Shown: positions 16,061-26,600, counted from the stretch's first letter. The stretch is 64,000 nucleotides of DNA from CAVQND01 sp049518415 (GCA_049518415.1 JBEKRX010000004.1:65659-129658); one strand, 5' to 3'. The notes: generated by a model not told the origin, from the letters alone. Program-made: numbers and translations.

Positions 16061-17860
16061 CTACTCCTGCTTCGCCCCTTCCACCTCAATGTGCAGCTCG
16101 CGCAACTGGCGCCCCGAGACCGGCGAAGGCGACTCGGTCATCAGGCAGGTGCCTTTGGCCGTCTTCGGGAAGGCAATCACGTCCCGGATGCTGGGCGTGC
16201 CGCACAGGATGGCCACCAGCCGGTCGAACCCCAGGGCGATGCCCCCATGCGGCGGGGCGCCGTAGCGGAAGGCCTCCAGCATATAGCCAAAACGCAGCTT
16301 GGTCTCCTCCGGCGGAATCTGCAGGACCTCCTCAAATACCGTCTTCTGCACCTCCGGCTGGTGGATACGGATCGACCCCCCGCCCAACTCGACGCCGTTG
16401 ACGACGACGTCGTAGTGCTGGCCGCGGACCTTCCTCGGCTCGGTCTTGAGCAGCGCAATATCTTCCGCCACCGGCGCCGTGAACGGGTGGTGGGTCGAGT
16501 ACCATCGGTTCTGCTCTTTGTCGAAGCTCAGCAGCGGGAAATCCACCACCCACAGGAAATCGAAGCGGTCGGCGGGAATATTCAGTTTGCCCTGCCCGCG
16601 CAGCAGGTCGGCGCAATAGAGCCGAAGCTTGCCGAGGATTTCGCAGGCGGTCAGCCACTGCTCGGCGGCGAACAGGATTAAATCCCCTGCCTCGATGCCC
16701 AGCTTCTCAGCCAGCGCCGCCTTTTCCGCCTCGCTGAAGAACTTCACGATGGGCGATTTCCATTCGCCGCCCTCCACTTTGATGTAAGCCAGTCCCTTGG
16801 CGCCGAAGCTCCTGGCAACTTCGGTCATGGCCTCCACCTGGCCCTGGCTGGCGCCGGCCAAGCCCTTGGCATTGAGGGCCTTGACCACCCCGTGGTTGGC
16901 CACGGCGCCGCTGAACAGCTTGAAGCCGCTGCCGCGGAATTCTTCGGTCAAATCTGCCAGTTCCATGCCGAAGCGCGTGTCCGGTTTGTCACTGCCGAAG
17001 CGCTCGATGGCCTCCCGGAACGCCATCCGCTTGAAGGGCCTCCGCACCTCCACGTCCAGCGCCACTTTCCACAGCCGCTCCAGCAGCCCCTCGACGAGCT
17101 GGTAAAGGTCCTCCCGCTCGATGAACGACATCTCGAGGTCTATCTGCGTGAACTCCGGCTGACGGTCGGCCCGCAGGTCCTCGTCCCGGTAGCACCGGGC
17201 GAGCTGGAAGTACTTCTCGATGCCCGCCACCATGAGGATCTGCTTGAACTGCTGCGGCGACTGCGGCAGGGCGTAGAACTGGCCCGGGCTCAACCGGCTG
17301 GGCACCAGAAACTCGCGGGCGCCCTCGGGCGTGGACTTGAACAGGGTCGGCGTTTCGACCTCCAGGAAGCCCTGCTCGTCCATGAACATCCGCGTGGCGG
17401 TGGCCAGCTTGCTGCGCAGCCGCAGGTTGCGCGCCATCTCGGGCCGGCGCAGATCCAGGTAGCGGTGCTTGAGCCGCAACTCCTCATTCACTTTGGCCGC
17501 CGCTTCCGGGTCGTCCACCGGGAAGGGCAACACCTCGGCATAGTTCAACAATTCCAGCCCCGAGGCCGCCACTTCGATTTCGCCCGTGGGGATTTTGGGG
17601 TTGTTGGTCCCGGCGGGCCGGGGGCGGACTTTGCCCGTGATGCTCACCACGCACTCGCTCCGCAGGGCGGCGGCCTGCTCGAATACCTCCTTCGGCAAGC
17701 CCGAGGGATTGAAGACCGTCTGGGTGCGCCCCTCGCGGTCGCGCACGTCCAGGAAGATCACCCCGCCCAGGTCCCGCCGGGAGTGCACCCAGCCGGCCAG
17801 CGTGACGGTTTGGCCGATATGGGCCGGCCGCAATTCGTTGCAATGATGCGTTCGTTTCAT
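16061..17860 (-). CDS. aspS: Aspartyl-tRNA synthetase
   Basis: 599 residues, the usual bacterial length. It charges tRNA-Asp with aspartate. The N-terminal OB-fold anticodon-binding domain begins at GQTVTLAGWVHSRRDLGGVIFLDVRDREG. Class II motif 2 is seen in ARCYRDEDLRADRQPEFTQIDLE. The bacterial GAD insertion lies at about 290-420. Motif 3 is in HGGIALGFDRLVAILCG, followed by SIRDVIAFPKTAKGTCLMTESP. Because GatB and tRNA-Asn(GTT) are also in this window and no asparaginyl-tRNA synthetase is seen here, the enzyme may also charge tRNA-Asn (non-discriminating), but that cannot be decided from one window. Confidence 0.97.
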   Translation of the reverse strand: MKRTHHCNELRPAHIGQTVTLAGWVHSRRDLGGVIFLDVRDREGRTQTVFNPSGLPKEVFEQAAALRSECVVSITGKVRPRPAGTNNPKIPTGEIEVAASGLELLNYAEVLPFPVDDPEAAAKVNEELRLKHRYLDLRRPEMARNLRLRSKLATATRMFMDEQGFLEVETPTLFKSTPEGAREFLVPSRLSPGQFYALPQSPQQFKQILMVAGIEKYFQLARCYRDEDLRADRQPEFTQIDLEMSFIEREDLYQLVEGLLERLWKVALDVEVRRPFKRMAFREAIERFGSDKPDTRFGMELADLTEEFRGSGFKLFSGAVANHGVVKALNAKGLAGASQGQVEAMTEVARSFGAKGLAYIKVEGGEWKSPIVKFFSEAEKAALAEKLGIEAGDLILFAAEQWLTACEILGKLRLYCADLLRGQGKLNIPADRFDFLWVVDFPLLSFDKEQNRWYSTHHPFTAPVAEDIALLKTEPRKVRGQHYDVVVNGVELGGGSIRIHQPEVQKTVFEEVLQIPPEETKLRFGYMLEAFRYGAPPHGGIALGFDRLVAILCGTPSIRDVIAFPKTAKGTCLMTESPSPVSGRQLRELHIEVEGAKQE

Positions 17861-18104
17861 GTGCTTGCCAGTATTCAGGAGCCCGCAGCCGAATTCCAGA
17901 ACTCAAAACGAATGCGAATGTCGCCGCGAAATGGCGAGATTTCAAGGAGAATTCTGCCCCGCCCGCCCGCGCGCCGCCGGGCCAGCCCGGCAAATCGCCG
18001 CGGGGGGCAGGCGCCCGCCCGGCACGCCCTGGACTAGCCAAACCAGCGCAAACCTGCTATTCCTGTCTGAAACCGGCGCGCCGCACCGCGCGCCAAAGGC
18101 ATCT

Positions 18105-19052
18105 ATGCAAACCAGAAAACTGGGCAATTCGGACCTCCAAATCACCACTCTTGGCTTTGGCGCCTGGGCCATCGGCGGGGCCGGCTGGCAGTACGGCTGG
18201 GGGGCGCAGGACGATCGGCAGTCCTTGGCCGCCATCCGCCGGGCGCTCGAATTGGGCATCAACTGGATCGACACGGCCGCCGTTTACGGCCTGGGCCATT
18301 CGGAAAAACTGGTGGCCCAGGCTCTCCGCGATTGGTCCGGCCCGCGGCCCTGCGTGCTCACCAAATGCGGGATGGTGTGGAATGACCGGCGAGAGATCGC
18401 TTATTCGCTCCGGGCAAAGTCAATCCGCTCTGAGTGTGAGCACAGCCTGCGCCGCCTGGGAGTGGACGTCCTGGACCTTTACCAGATCCATTGGCCGGCC
18501 GGCGATGGCGCCGAGACCGAAGAGGGTTGGACCACACTGGCTGAACTCCAGGCCGAGGGCAAAGTCCGCTGGATCGGCGTCTCGAATTTCAGCCTCGAAG
18601 AACTCAAGAAGGCCCACCGCATCGCCCCGATCACGTCCCTGCAACCGCCCTATTCCCTGGTCCGGCGTGAGGCTGAAGCCCAGTTGCTGCCCTTCTGCCA
18701 GCGGGAGGGCATCGGCGTTATCGTTTATTCCCCGATGGCCTCGGGACTGCTCACCGGCGCCATGACCCGTGCGCGCGCCGCCGCTCTCCCGCCCGATGAT
18801 TGGCGTAGCCGCAACCCGGAGTTCCAGGAACCGAAGTTGTCGAAAAATCTCGCCCTGGTCGAGCGCTTGCGCACAGTGGCCGCCCGCCATCAACGCTCGC
18901 CCGCCGAAACCGCCATCGCCTGGACCCTCCGCCAGCCGGCTGTCACCGGCGCCATTGTCGGCGCGCGGAGCGCCGCCCAGGTCGAAGGCATCCTCGGCGC
19001 TGCCCAATTCCGGTTGACCCAGGCGGAACTCGCCGAAATTGAGACGCCTTGA
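18105..19052 (+). CDS. Aldo/keto reductase
   Basis: 315 residues from ATG 18105 (MQTRKLGNSDLQITTLGFGAW). It is an NADPH-dependent oxidoreductase with a TIM-barrel fold. The catalytic tetrad can be placed: Asp56 and Tyr61 in DTAAVYG, Lys87 in LTKCG, His129 in YQIHWP. The cofactor region includes IGVSNFSLEEL and the C-terminal GAIVGARSAAQVEG. The longer frame from 17859 overlaps the aspS start and has no domain content. The substrate is not clear; the group resembles YajO/Gsp69-like reductases acting on sugars or aldehydes. It is divergent from aspS. The next gene, a cupin, starts 73 bases downstream on the same strand. Confidence 0.92.
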   Translation: MQTRKLGNSDLQITTLGFGAWAIGGAGWQYGWGAQDDRQSLAAIRRALELGINWIDTAAVYGLGHSEKLVAQALRDWSGPRPCVLTKCGMVWNDRREIAYSLRAKSIRSECEHSLRRLGVDVLDLYQIHWPAGDGAETEEGWTTLAELQAEGKVRWIGVSNFSLEELKKAHRIAPITSLQPPYSLVRREAEAQLLPFCQREGIGVIVYSPMASGLLTGAMTRARAAALPPDDWRSRNPEFQEPKLSKNLALVERLRTVAARHQRSPAETAIAWTLRQPAVTGAIVGARSAAQVEGILGAAQFRLTQAELAEIETP

Positions 19053-19125
19053 GCTTGCCAATTGCCAATTGCCAATTTCCCCTTTCGCAGCGCGGCGATG
19101 TCGCAATACTTTTGACCGCCGCTAT

Positions 19126-19557
19126 ATGTCTCAACTGAGCTATCTGGCCGGCAAGGTCCTCAAGCAGTCGCTGCCGGTCCTGCCGCCGCCGCTGGCTGCT
19201 GACGCCCCTGCCCTCAGGCGCCTGCTCCTGCCCCAGGGCGAACTGGCCCAGTTCTACGATGCCGATAAGCCGATTCGCTACATGGCCTTTGTCGAGCTTC
19301 GCCCGGGCCGCCTCCGCGGCAATCATTACCACAAGCTCAAAGAGGAACTGCTTTACATCATCCAGGGCGAGCTCTCCCTCCTGGTCCAGGACCTCCTCAA
19401 CGGAACCCGCCACTCGCTGCCCTTGCGCTCCGGTGACCTCGCCCTCATCCGCTGCGGGGTCGCCCACGCCCTGCTCACCGCCGCCCCCGGCCAAGCCATC
19501 GAGTTCTCCCCCGCCCGTTTCGACCCCGCAGACACTTACCCCTTCCCGCTCGCCTAG
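19126..19557 (+). CDS. Cupin-domain protein
   Basis: 143 residues from ATG 19126. It holds a single cupin barrel: GRLRGNHYHKLKEELLYIIQGELSLLVQD carries the first motif with its paired His and a Glu, and LRSGDLALIRCGVAHALLTA the second with a His. These residues normally bind a metal. The order and the PADTYPF end resemble sugar-nucleotide epimerase-like or WxcM-like cupins, but no specific activity can be assigned. An upstream in-frame ATG at 19039 overlaps the reductase gene and a low-complexity CCAATTG repeat at about 19055-19078, so it was not chosen. Confidence 0.75.
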   Translation: MSQLSYLAGKVLKQSLPVLPPPLAADAPALRRLLLPQGELAQFYDADKPIRYMAFVELRPGRLRGNHYHKLKEELLYIIQGELSLLVQDLLNGTRHSLPLRSGDLALIRCGVAHALLTAAPGQAIEFSPARFDPADTYPFPLA

Positions 19558-19771
19558 CCCGGCCCGGGGTGATCGCCCCCCTCGAAAACCGCCAATTAGA
19601 GCTTGCTTTTCCTCTGAAAACTGCCACTGTTCACCGTGTCTGGTACACGGCTTTGTCAGTCTCAGGGCCTGGTAAATCTTCAGGCGAACCATGTTCGGTG
19701 ATGATTTGAAACCCGATAGCCGGGAACAGTCAGGAGAAAGCAAGCCCCAATCCAGGATACGGATATTGTTC

Positions 19772-20104
19772 ATGAGTGAAAAACTGTTTGTTGGAAACCT
19801 CTCCTTCAAGACCACGGAAAATGACCTCCAGGATGCCTTTGCGGCCCACGGCACCGTGATCGAGGCCAACCTGATGATGGACCGCGCCACCGGCAGGCCG
19901 CGCGGCTTTGCCTTCGTCACCATGGGCTCGCCAGAGGAGGCCCAGAAAGCAATCGCTGCCTTGCATGGCAAGGAGATGGATGGCCGCACCCTCACGGTCA
20001 ACATCGCCCGGCCCCGCGAGGACCGACCCGCCGGCGGGGGCGGCGGCCGGCGCGGATTCTCCGGTCACGGCGGCGGCCGCCACCGCGACCATGATCGTTA
20101 TTGA
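19772..20104 (+). CDS. RRM-type RNA-binding protein
   Basis: 110 residues from ATG 19772. Residues 3-76 are one RNA recognition motif with RNP2 (LFVGNLSF) and RNP1 (RGFAFVTM). The C-terminus is a Gly/Arg/His-rich tail (GGGGGRRGFSGHGGGRHRDHD), typical of the bacterial RRM proteins often called RbpA-like in cyanobacteria. They bind RNA and several are cold-induced; here that is inference. The gap before it (19558-19771) is long and gene-free, giving room for a structured leader. A hairpin follows the stop. Confidence 0.9.
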   Translation: MSEKLFVGNLSFKTTENDLQDAFAAHGTVIEANLMMDRATGRPRGFAFVTMGSPEEAQKAIAALHGKEMDGRTLTVNIARPREDRPAGGGGGRRGFSGHGGGRHRDHDRY

Positions 20105-20132
20105 TCGCTCATCCGCCCAATTGACATTGCTC

Positions 20133-20153
20133 AGGCCCGGCTCCGCCGGGCCT
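20133..20153 (+). terminator. Hairpin after the RNA-binding protein gene
   Basis: AGGCCCGGC and GCCGGGCCT pair perfectly around a TCC loop, 28 bases after the stop. The following T content is weak, so efficiency is uncertain. Confidence 0.55.
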
Positions 20154-20240
20154 TGCTGCTCACAGCCCCACCCCCCACATAGCCGCTAACTTATACTTGG
20201 AGTCTGGCAACGGGATGCGAGGCCAGTCCTGGCGGATGAT

Positions 20241-22394
20241 TCATCGGCTTTCCAGGACCAACACATCGAACGGCTGAAGGCTAAATGTGTGAGGCTGGCC
20301 GGCCTCGAGTTTTAGCAAGGGAGCCTGCCGGGCCTGCTTCCAGGGGCTGTGCAGGGTGTAGCGGGAGGCCGCGTCGGCGGGCAGTTCGAACAGGTCCCGG
20401 AGTGCCGCCGTCAACGTGCCCGGATGCTCGTCGGGGTTGCGCAGGACCAGGATGCCCTTGCGCGGCGACCACGAGGCCCACCCATAGACTTGCCCTTTGC
20501 CTGGATCGCCGCCGACCCAATGGCTGTCCACCAGCACGTCCGCGTTGGCGCGCGACCATTGGGCGGCTTCGGCGAGGTCGTCCCAGTTCTGGCGGTTGAG
20601 CAGACGCGGCGTGAGGTACAACTCCTGCAATTGCGTGCCGGACCCGAAGTAATCATGGAGTTCGTCGGCAAACTCCTGGTCGCCGGCTTGGTCGAGGTGC
20701 TCGGCGTGGACGGCGTAGAGGGGGCCATGAATCATGAGCGAGTTCAGGGGATAGAGCGGCCCGCCCTGGACCACCCGGCGGTATGTCTCCATGTCGCGGT
20801 AGGTCAGCCACTGCTGGCGGTATGGCCCTTTGCCATAAAAATTGAAGTCGTCGCCCCCGCGCCAGGTCGAGTCCACATACAGCAGCCAGAACGGGGAAGG
20901 CCACGTGCCGGTGGTTTGGTTGACGTAAAGGTCCGGGCGGGCGGCGCGCAACTCGGCAATGAGCCGCAGCATGGCGTCCCCGTCACGCGTCAGGCCCTGG
21001 CCGGCGGCCCGCCCGGCTGCCGCCAGGCCATCGAACTTGAACTGGTTGACGCCGTAATTGCGCACCATCTCCAGGCACAGGTCATGGAAGCGCCGGTAAT
21101 ACTTTGGCCCGGCCAGCGAAAAGCCGCTCGCGTTGGTTTCGTAGCCTTGCCCCGAGGCGCAGGCCAGTCGTTGTTCGCGCGCGGCCCCATACCCGCCGAA
21201 TGGTGAGAGCCACACCCCGAGGGCTGAGTGCCACCGGGCGGCGGCGGCGGCCAGCGGGGTGAATCCCCTCGGGAAACCGCTGTGGAATTGCCACAGCGTC
21301 CGGTTGTCGTCCCAGCCGTCGTCGAACAGGAAGCAATCCAAACGCACCCCGCGCTTTTGCGTCAGCTCGCGGCCAAACTGCGCGATCGCGTCGAGGCTTT
21401 CTGCTTCGTTAAACTTCCGGCTGCCCCAGGCAATGTCGTACCACGAATTGTAGTGCAGAAAAGGCCGATACGGATGGGCCCGTTCCCGTTCCAGATAGGC
21501 CAGGAATCCTCGCCGCAACTGCCCCCGCGGCACCGTGCCCAGCACGCAGCTTTGCGTCAGCACTTCCCCACGCTCCAAGACCGCCTCCCGCTCGAGGCCG
21601 CACGTGACCACCTGGCGCTGGTCCACGCGGTTGCGCGCCATCGGATGCTCGTAACCCATGAAAAAGGTCCCGGCCACCACTGGCGAACCGTCCACCGTGC
21701 CCACCGTCTTGGCGCCCGGCACCGTCTGTTGAAAAAGGACGATCTCCTTGACCACCACATCCTGGCCCCCGGCGCGGAGGCTCAATTCTTCGCGCACCCA
21801 GCCCGAACCCTTCCGCAGAATGACCCGCCACTCAGCCAAGAGCTTGCCGCCCGGCCCGCTGAATTTGGCAACCAATTGGCGCCCGCCGCGGCGCCGCGCC
21901 AGCGTAGCCGACCCCGGTTCCGGCCTGACCGGCTCCATTTTGGGTGGCCCCGCCAGCGTGAAATCCGAAGTCTTGAGCACCGTTCCGTCGCCCAGGACCA
22001 CCCGGAAGGCCTCGCCCGGCAATTCAAGGGTTTGGTGATTCAGCCGGTCCTCCAACCGCGCGCTTAGTACTGGGAAGCGTAAATACGGTGACGCAGGCGG
22101 CGAGGCATTTTTGGCGCAGACGAGGCGCGAGCACCGAGCATATCCGTCCCGACCTGTCGGGATGAGGTGCGAGCAACGAAGTCTGCGCCAAAAAGGACCG
22201 CCGAATACGTCATCGAATTTACGCCTCCCAGTACTTGGTTTGCCCTCGGCCAGGCGCCAGTGCCACGCAATGGCCTTGTTCGCCAGTTGCCACTCGGCGT
22301 TTGGTCCTTTGATTGGCTCGCCCCCATCCGCCGCGCCGGCCAGACCAGCCCAGCCCAACCACGATACCATCAGACCCGCCGTTATGCAGGGCAT
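20241..22394 (-). CDS. Alpha-galactosidase-like glycoside hydrolase (GH36/GH27 type) with an inserted element
   Basis: 717 residues from ATG 22394, which gives the signal peptide MPCITAGLMVSWLGWAGLAGAA. The catalytic barrel lies in the middle: CFLFDDGWDDNRTLW at about 350, and GVNQFKFDGLAAAG with Asp455 as the likely nucleophile in the K-F-D motif of alpha-galactosidases. Downstream are DLYVNQTTGTWPSPFWLLYVDSTWRGGDD and the C-terminal beta-domain ending QPFDVLVLESR. It probably releases terminal galactose or a related sugar in the periplasm or outside the cell. About 57 residues near the N-terminus (from STGRRKFDDV to FPVLS) are encoded by a 170-bp inverted-repeat element that keeps the frame. 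Whether the enzyme tolerates this insertion is unknown. Confidence 0.8.
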   Translation of the reverse strand: MPCITAGLMVSWLGWAGLAGAADGGEPIKGPNAEWQLANKAIAWHWRLAEGKPSTGRRKFDDVFGGPFWRRLRCSHLIPTGRDGYARCSRLVCAKNASPPASPYLRFPVLSARLEDRLNHQTLELPGEAFRVVLGDGTVLKTSDFTLAGPPKMEPVRPEPGSATLARRRGGRQLVAKFSGPGGKLLAEWRVILRKGSGWVREELSLRAGGQDVVVKEIVLFQQTVPGAKTVGTVDGSPVVAGTFFMGYEHPMARNRVDQRQVVTCGLEREAVLERGEVLTQSCVLGTVPRGQLRRGFLAYLERERAHPYRPFLHYNSWYDIAWGSRKFNEAESLDAIAQFGRELTQKRGVRLDCFLFDDGWDDNRTLWQFHSGFPRGFTPLAAAAARWHSALGVWLSPFGGYGAAREQRLACASGQGYETNASGFSLAGPKYYRRFHDLCLEMVRNYGVNQFKFDGLAAAGRAAGQGLTRDGDAMLRLIAELRAARPDLYVNQTTGTWPSPFWLLYVDSTWRGGDDFNFYGKGPYRQQWLTYRDMETYRRVVQGGPLYPLNSLMIHGPLYAVHAEHLDQAGDQEFADELHDYFGSGTQLQELYLTPRLLNRQNWDDLAEAAQWSRANADVLVDSHWVGGDPGKGQVYGWASWSPRKGILVLRNPDEHPGTLTAALRDLFELPADAASRYTLHSPWKQARQAPLLKLEAGQPHTFSLQPFDVLVLESR
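22066..22235. mobile_element. 170-bp long inverted-repeat (MITE-like) element inside the alpha-galactosidase gene
   Basis: It begins AGTACTGGGAAGCGTAAAT and ends with the near-perfect inverse ATTTACGCCTCCCAGTACT. The arms continue to pair inward, including TTTTTGGCGCAGAC against GTCTGCGCCAAAAA and GCGAGCACC against GGTGCGAGC. The apex is the 16-bp palindrome TCCCGACCTGTCGGGA (22147-22162). It has no coding capacity of its own. The surrounding frame is kept on both sides. Confidence 0.85.
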
Positions 22395-22738
22395 CAGCCG
22401 CCTCGCTCCTAAGTAAGGGCGGAGTCCGGAAGCCGGAAGGCGGCAGCAGAGATGAGAGATGGTCGGCTGCGGCTTGGCCCACCAGGAGTTTGGCTTACTG
22501 GTGGCCAACAGTGGCCCCGTCGGCCCGGGCGGCTGAGTTGCTTTCACGCGGGCGATCTTGCCGCCCCCCTTTCGCCAGGGTCAAGCGATAATAAAATCCG
22601 AAAAGAGTTGACTCTTGCGGCAGGCCGGCGGTTAACTAATTCCAACGCGAATTGGAATTAAGCCGGTCTTCGGAGCGCAAAGGGCGCACATTTTATGACG
22701 GCGGACTCCCTCGAACAAAAAGTTGCACCAAGCGCACT
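22395..22738. other. Divergent intergenic region
   Basis: No gene is seen between the alpha-galactosidase and the GYF protein. It holds a copy of the dispersed palindrome at 22637-22660. The rest shows no recognisable signal. Confidence 0.6.
22637..22660. repeat. Dispersed palindrome, best copy
   Basis: The core TTCCAACGCGAATTGGAA forms a six-base stem (TTCCAA/TTGGAA), extended by flanking AAT/ATT. Other copies lie at 27687-27709 and, diverged, at 5156-5176. Confidence 0.6.
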
Positions 22739-23500
22739 ATGAAAAACTACTACTACCTCGACAGCGAGAATGAACCGCAAGGCCCCCACACGCTCAGGGA
22801 ACTGGCCGGCCTGGTTCGAGAGAACGTGATCACCACGGAAACGATGGCCTGTGGCGAGGGGGACACGGAATGGCGGCCGGTGAAAGCACTCCTGGCCGAA
22901 CCAAACGTCTGGGCTGCCGCCTGGGCCGCTTTCTGCGCCATTGCCCGCAGCCCCGTGCAAGGCGTCCAGTCCGCGGGCGCCAACCTGGACGACAAAACCG
23001 CAGGTCAAGTGGGCGTGATCTTCGCTGCTGCCTCCGCCCTCTGCCTGGTATTGGGCGTAAACCAGGCCGTGAGCGCAGCGGAGAAGGGCGGGCTTACCAA
23101 GTTCTTGCTCCCGGCGGCCACGGTCACCGCCACCTGCCTGGTCTGTTTTGCCCTTGCCATCACCCTCGCCCGCAAGCTCTTTCGCGGTCAGGGCGCCTTG
23201 GGGAAAGACTTCTTCCTGGCGGGAGCGGGGCTGTTGCCGCTGGCCGCATCGGTTCTGGCCTTCGGCTTCCTGGGGCAGGGCAATCCAGCGGTGGTGGTGA
23301 CGCTAATGGTCGCGCTGGCGCCATTGACGTTTCTCATCCTCTATGGCGGTTGCCGCGGCCTCAGCAACCTGCCGGAGCAGCCTGCCGCCTTGTCTGTTCC
23401 CATCATCGTGGTGACCGCCTGCTGGCTGGTAAAGGTGGTGGCGCCTTGGTTGCTCGAGACCCTGTACGGCCAAAAATGGCCTGGGAAATTCCCCCTATGA
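22739..23500 (+). CDS. GYF_2-domain membrane protein
   Basis: 253 residues from ATG 22739. Residues 1-55 are a GYF_2 domain (MKNYYYLDSENEPQGPHTLREL, then MACGEGDTEWRPVKALL), a small module thought to mediate protein contacts. The rest has five to six hydrophobic segments (VGVIFAAASALCLVLGVNQAV, FLLPAATVTATCLVCFALAI, LAGAGLLPLAASVLAFGFL, VVVTLMVALAPLTFLILYGG, VPIIVVTACWLVKVVAPW), resembling a Yip1-like membrane domain. It is likely an inner-membrane protein. The next gene on the same strand begins 150 bases downstream and is also a membrane protein, so a functional link is possible. No enzymatic motif is visible. Confidence 0.75.
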   Translation: MKNYYYLDSENEPQGPHTLRELAGLVRENVITTETMACGEGDTEWRPVKALLAEPNVWAAAWAAFCAIARSPVQGVQSAGANLDDKTAGQVGVIFAAASALCLVLGVNQAVSAAEKGGLTKFLLPAATVTATCLVCFALAITLARKLFRGQGALGKDFFLAGAGLLPLAASVLAFGFLGQGNPAVVVTLMVALAPLTFLILYGGCRGLSNLPEQPAALSVPIIVVTACWLVKVVAPWLLETLYGQKWPGKFPL

Positions 23501-23650
23501 GCCCCGGGGTGGGGCGCGTCGTTGCTCGAATTCCTGTGCGGCTATGACTCCTTCAAACCCACGCCCCCCGCTCTGGCGAACCTGCGGACCCGGCCTTCGA
23601 CCGGAAGGGCAGCCCCATGATTCTAATTCCATAAGGCTTATTGACGCAAT

Positions 23651-26600
23651 GTGCCTGTGAACACTCCTCTCCTTTTGGCAAAGTTATCCCGCTACGGGGC
23701 GGCCCCTTTCATCATCGCCGGTCTGTGCTTCCTGATGCCCTTTTTCACCATCTCCTGCAAGCAAGACCCCAAGCTCATGCGCTTCACCTTGAGTGGTGTG
23801 CAACTGGTTACCGGCACCACCGTCGCCCCGGCAGAAGCCTTGGCTGGAAAGGCCGAAGCCCAACGCCTGCCGGCCGACACCTTTGCCATCCTGGCCTTGG
23901 CCTGTGCCTTGGCCGGCACTGTCCTGGGACTCCGAAAAGCAAAGGCCAATCCCGCCCTAATGGCCGCCGCCGGAGTCGGCGGACTGGTTTTTCTTCTGCT
24001 CCTGAGAAACGAGGCCGGCCGCCCTCCGCCGGCATCCAGCGACCGCCCCAACCTGCCCCAGGGCCTGGAAGGCCTGTCTGACCAGAAAGGGATGGAGACC
24101 TTTTTCGAGGTCACGACGGAACCTGGTTTCAACCTTGCCTGTCTGGCCTTTGCGGCAGGTGCGCTCCTCAACGCCTATGCCTGGCGCGGCGCTCGCGCTC
24201 TGCCGCCTGTGGCCCCCGCCTCGGCTGTTGCTCCGCCTGAGCCGGAGCCAGTCCTCCCCCCGCCCCCGCCACAAACCCCGGCCGCCCCTTCTCCCGATCA
24301 AGCCGAACCAACCGATGCCCAAGACACCCTATCCCCGCCCCCGCCGCCCCCGCCTCCAGCCCACTCGAGGTGGCGCTGGGCCAAGTGGGCCGTCCTGGCG
24401 CTCCTGGCAGCCCTGGCCTACGCCCTTTACCCCTGCTACGTGGTTTATTCCCTCGGCCGCGCCATCAAAGACGGCCGGGCTGACGTGCTTGCCAAACGCA
24501 TCGACTTTGCCGCCCTGACTACGACCCTGCCGAACGAGTTGGCTCAGCGCCTCAAGCTCGAAGACCACAGCAACCAGAACCCGGCCCCGCCTCTGGCCCA
24601 GGTGTCTGAACCTGCCTTCCTCGAGCAAATCGCCCAAGACTATCTCAAGGATGCCGATGGGTTGCTCCGGTTGTTGGGCCCCGCCGGCTCGAGGGCGTTC
24701 CCGCAGAGCCAGGAGCAGGCGGACCTGAGCTTGTCCACCCTTGGCCCTTCGCCCTCGGGCGGGTCGAGGCCGCTGGTGACCGTCACCCGGGCCTCCTATC
24801 GCTCTTTAGGCCGCGCTTTCTTCGACTCGCTTTCGGAGTTCTCCGTGACTTTGAAGGATGTCGCCCTCGAGTGCGAGTTGGTAACTCCCAACTACTTTCC
24901 GAACCAGCCCTGGGAACTGCGCCTGGCCGTGCCGCGCCTGCAGCTTGTGCTGCAACTGCGCCAGAACACCTGGCAACTCATCCGCCTCCGGCTGCCTCAA
25001 AACATCCAAGGCCTGGCTTTCGCCCCGTGGATCGACCCCAACGAACTCGCCGGCGCCTGGCGCCTCGAAGACAAACCGGACTTGGACCTGGACCTCATGC
25101 CCGAGCCCGGCGGCGAACTGGCGCTGCCCAATCGGGCACAGGCCGATGGGAGGCTCTATCGCGCTCAGGGCGATGGCGACCTGACCGCCACCGTGTTCCG
25201 GCTCTCCCGCCGCTCAGCCAACCAGTTCCGCCTTGAGCCTTCAGTCGGCCCGCGCGCCACCCAGGCCACCTTAACCAAGGACCGCGAGGGCAAATACCTC
25301 TTGGCCCTCGCTGACGAGCCGCCGACCCCCATCATCAAAACTAATGTCCTCATCCCGCTCGCCGAACTGGAGGGCATTTGGCAACCTGCCGGCGGAGGCC
25401 TCCAAAAACTCGAACTTTACAGCGACGGCGCCGGCGCACTGCACGGGACGGCCGTAGCCCTGGCTGCCGCCGGCCGCGTCGAATACGACCTCACCAGCAG
25501 CCACGTCTCTGGCCGAACCTTGAACCTGGACATCCGCTCAAACCTGGGCCAGGCCCCGGCCAAATGCTCCATCGTGATGCGCCCGGATGGCACTTTCTAC
25601 GTCGCCCTCAGCCCGGCCAACGAACTCCGCTACTACCGCCTCACCAACCACCGCCCGCTCCTCCCAATCTCGGCCGAGCGACTGGCTGGCAGATGGGAAA
25701 CCGACCAACTCGATCTCCTGGAATTCGTGGTCACCGGCAAAGCCCTCCAAAGCGCCAGCTTCCACCCGCGCCGGGCCGCCCCACGGTTGATGGGCGCCAT
25801 CACCCCCAGGCCCCCCGGCCGCAAGGCGATTCCCCTCGACTGGACCTACCTCTCAGCCAGCGGCACAGGCCTCCTGGAACCGCAGGACGATAACCATTGG
25901 CGGCTCAGGCTCGACTTGACCGACACCGGGTTCACTGACCGCTTTTCTCACTCTTACCGGCCTCCGGCAGCGGCGCCGCCCCCAGCCCAAACCCAGACCG
26001 CCCCCGACTCCCGGGCCCAGGCGCAGGCCGCGGACGCTTTTGAGCGCAGGTATGGTATTGTTCGCCGCGGCACCCCGCGTGCGCCCGCCGTTGTTCCGGT
26101 TGCTCCTTCGCCCAGGGGCGCCATCCCTCGACCACAGGCCATGGGCCTGAGGGAGCTCTTCGCCGACGGCCAGTGGCACCTCTTGGGTCCCTTTGGCGCC
26201 ACGCCCCATGTCTTGAAGGTCGTTTGTGAAAACCTCCCTGCCCCCTCCAGCCGCTTCCTTCGCGCCGAACCCCCTGACCAAGAGCGCAAGAGCGGCGGCC
26301 CTTCCCCTTTGGAGCTCCGTTACCCCTATGGCGCCAAGGTCGAACTGACTGCCCCGGAGCCTCCCCTCGGCTACACCTTTGGCCGCTGGCGCCAGGACGG
26401 CGTCGCCGAGGTCCTCGGCACCAACCCCACCCTGCTCACGGACTTGGATCAGGACAAGACTCTCCGGGCAATTTACGAGCGCGATATGGGCGAGCTGGAC
26501 AAGCCGAAACCGTCGGCGCCCCCGAGCCCCTGGGCAGGCTCTTGGCAGGTTGACCACTTCGGACAGGTGAGGGTCTACGACCGCGGAACTGGCCTCGATA

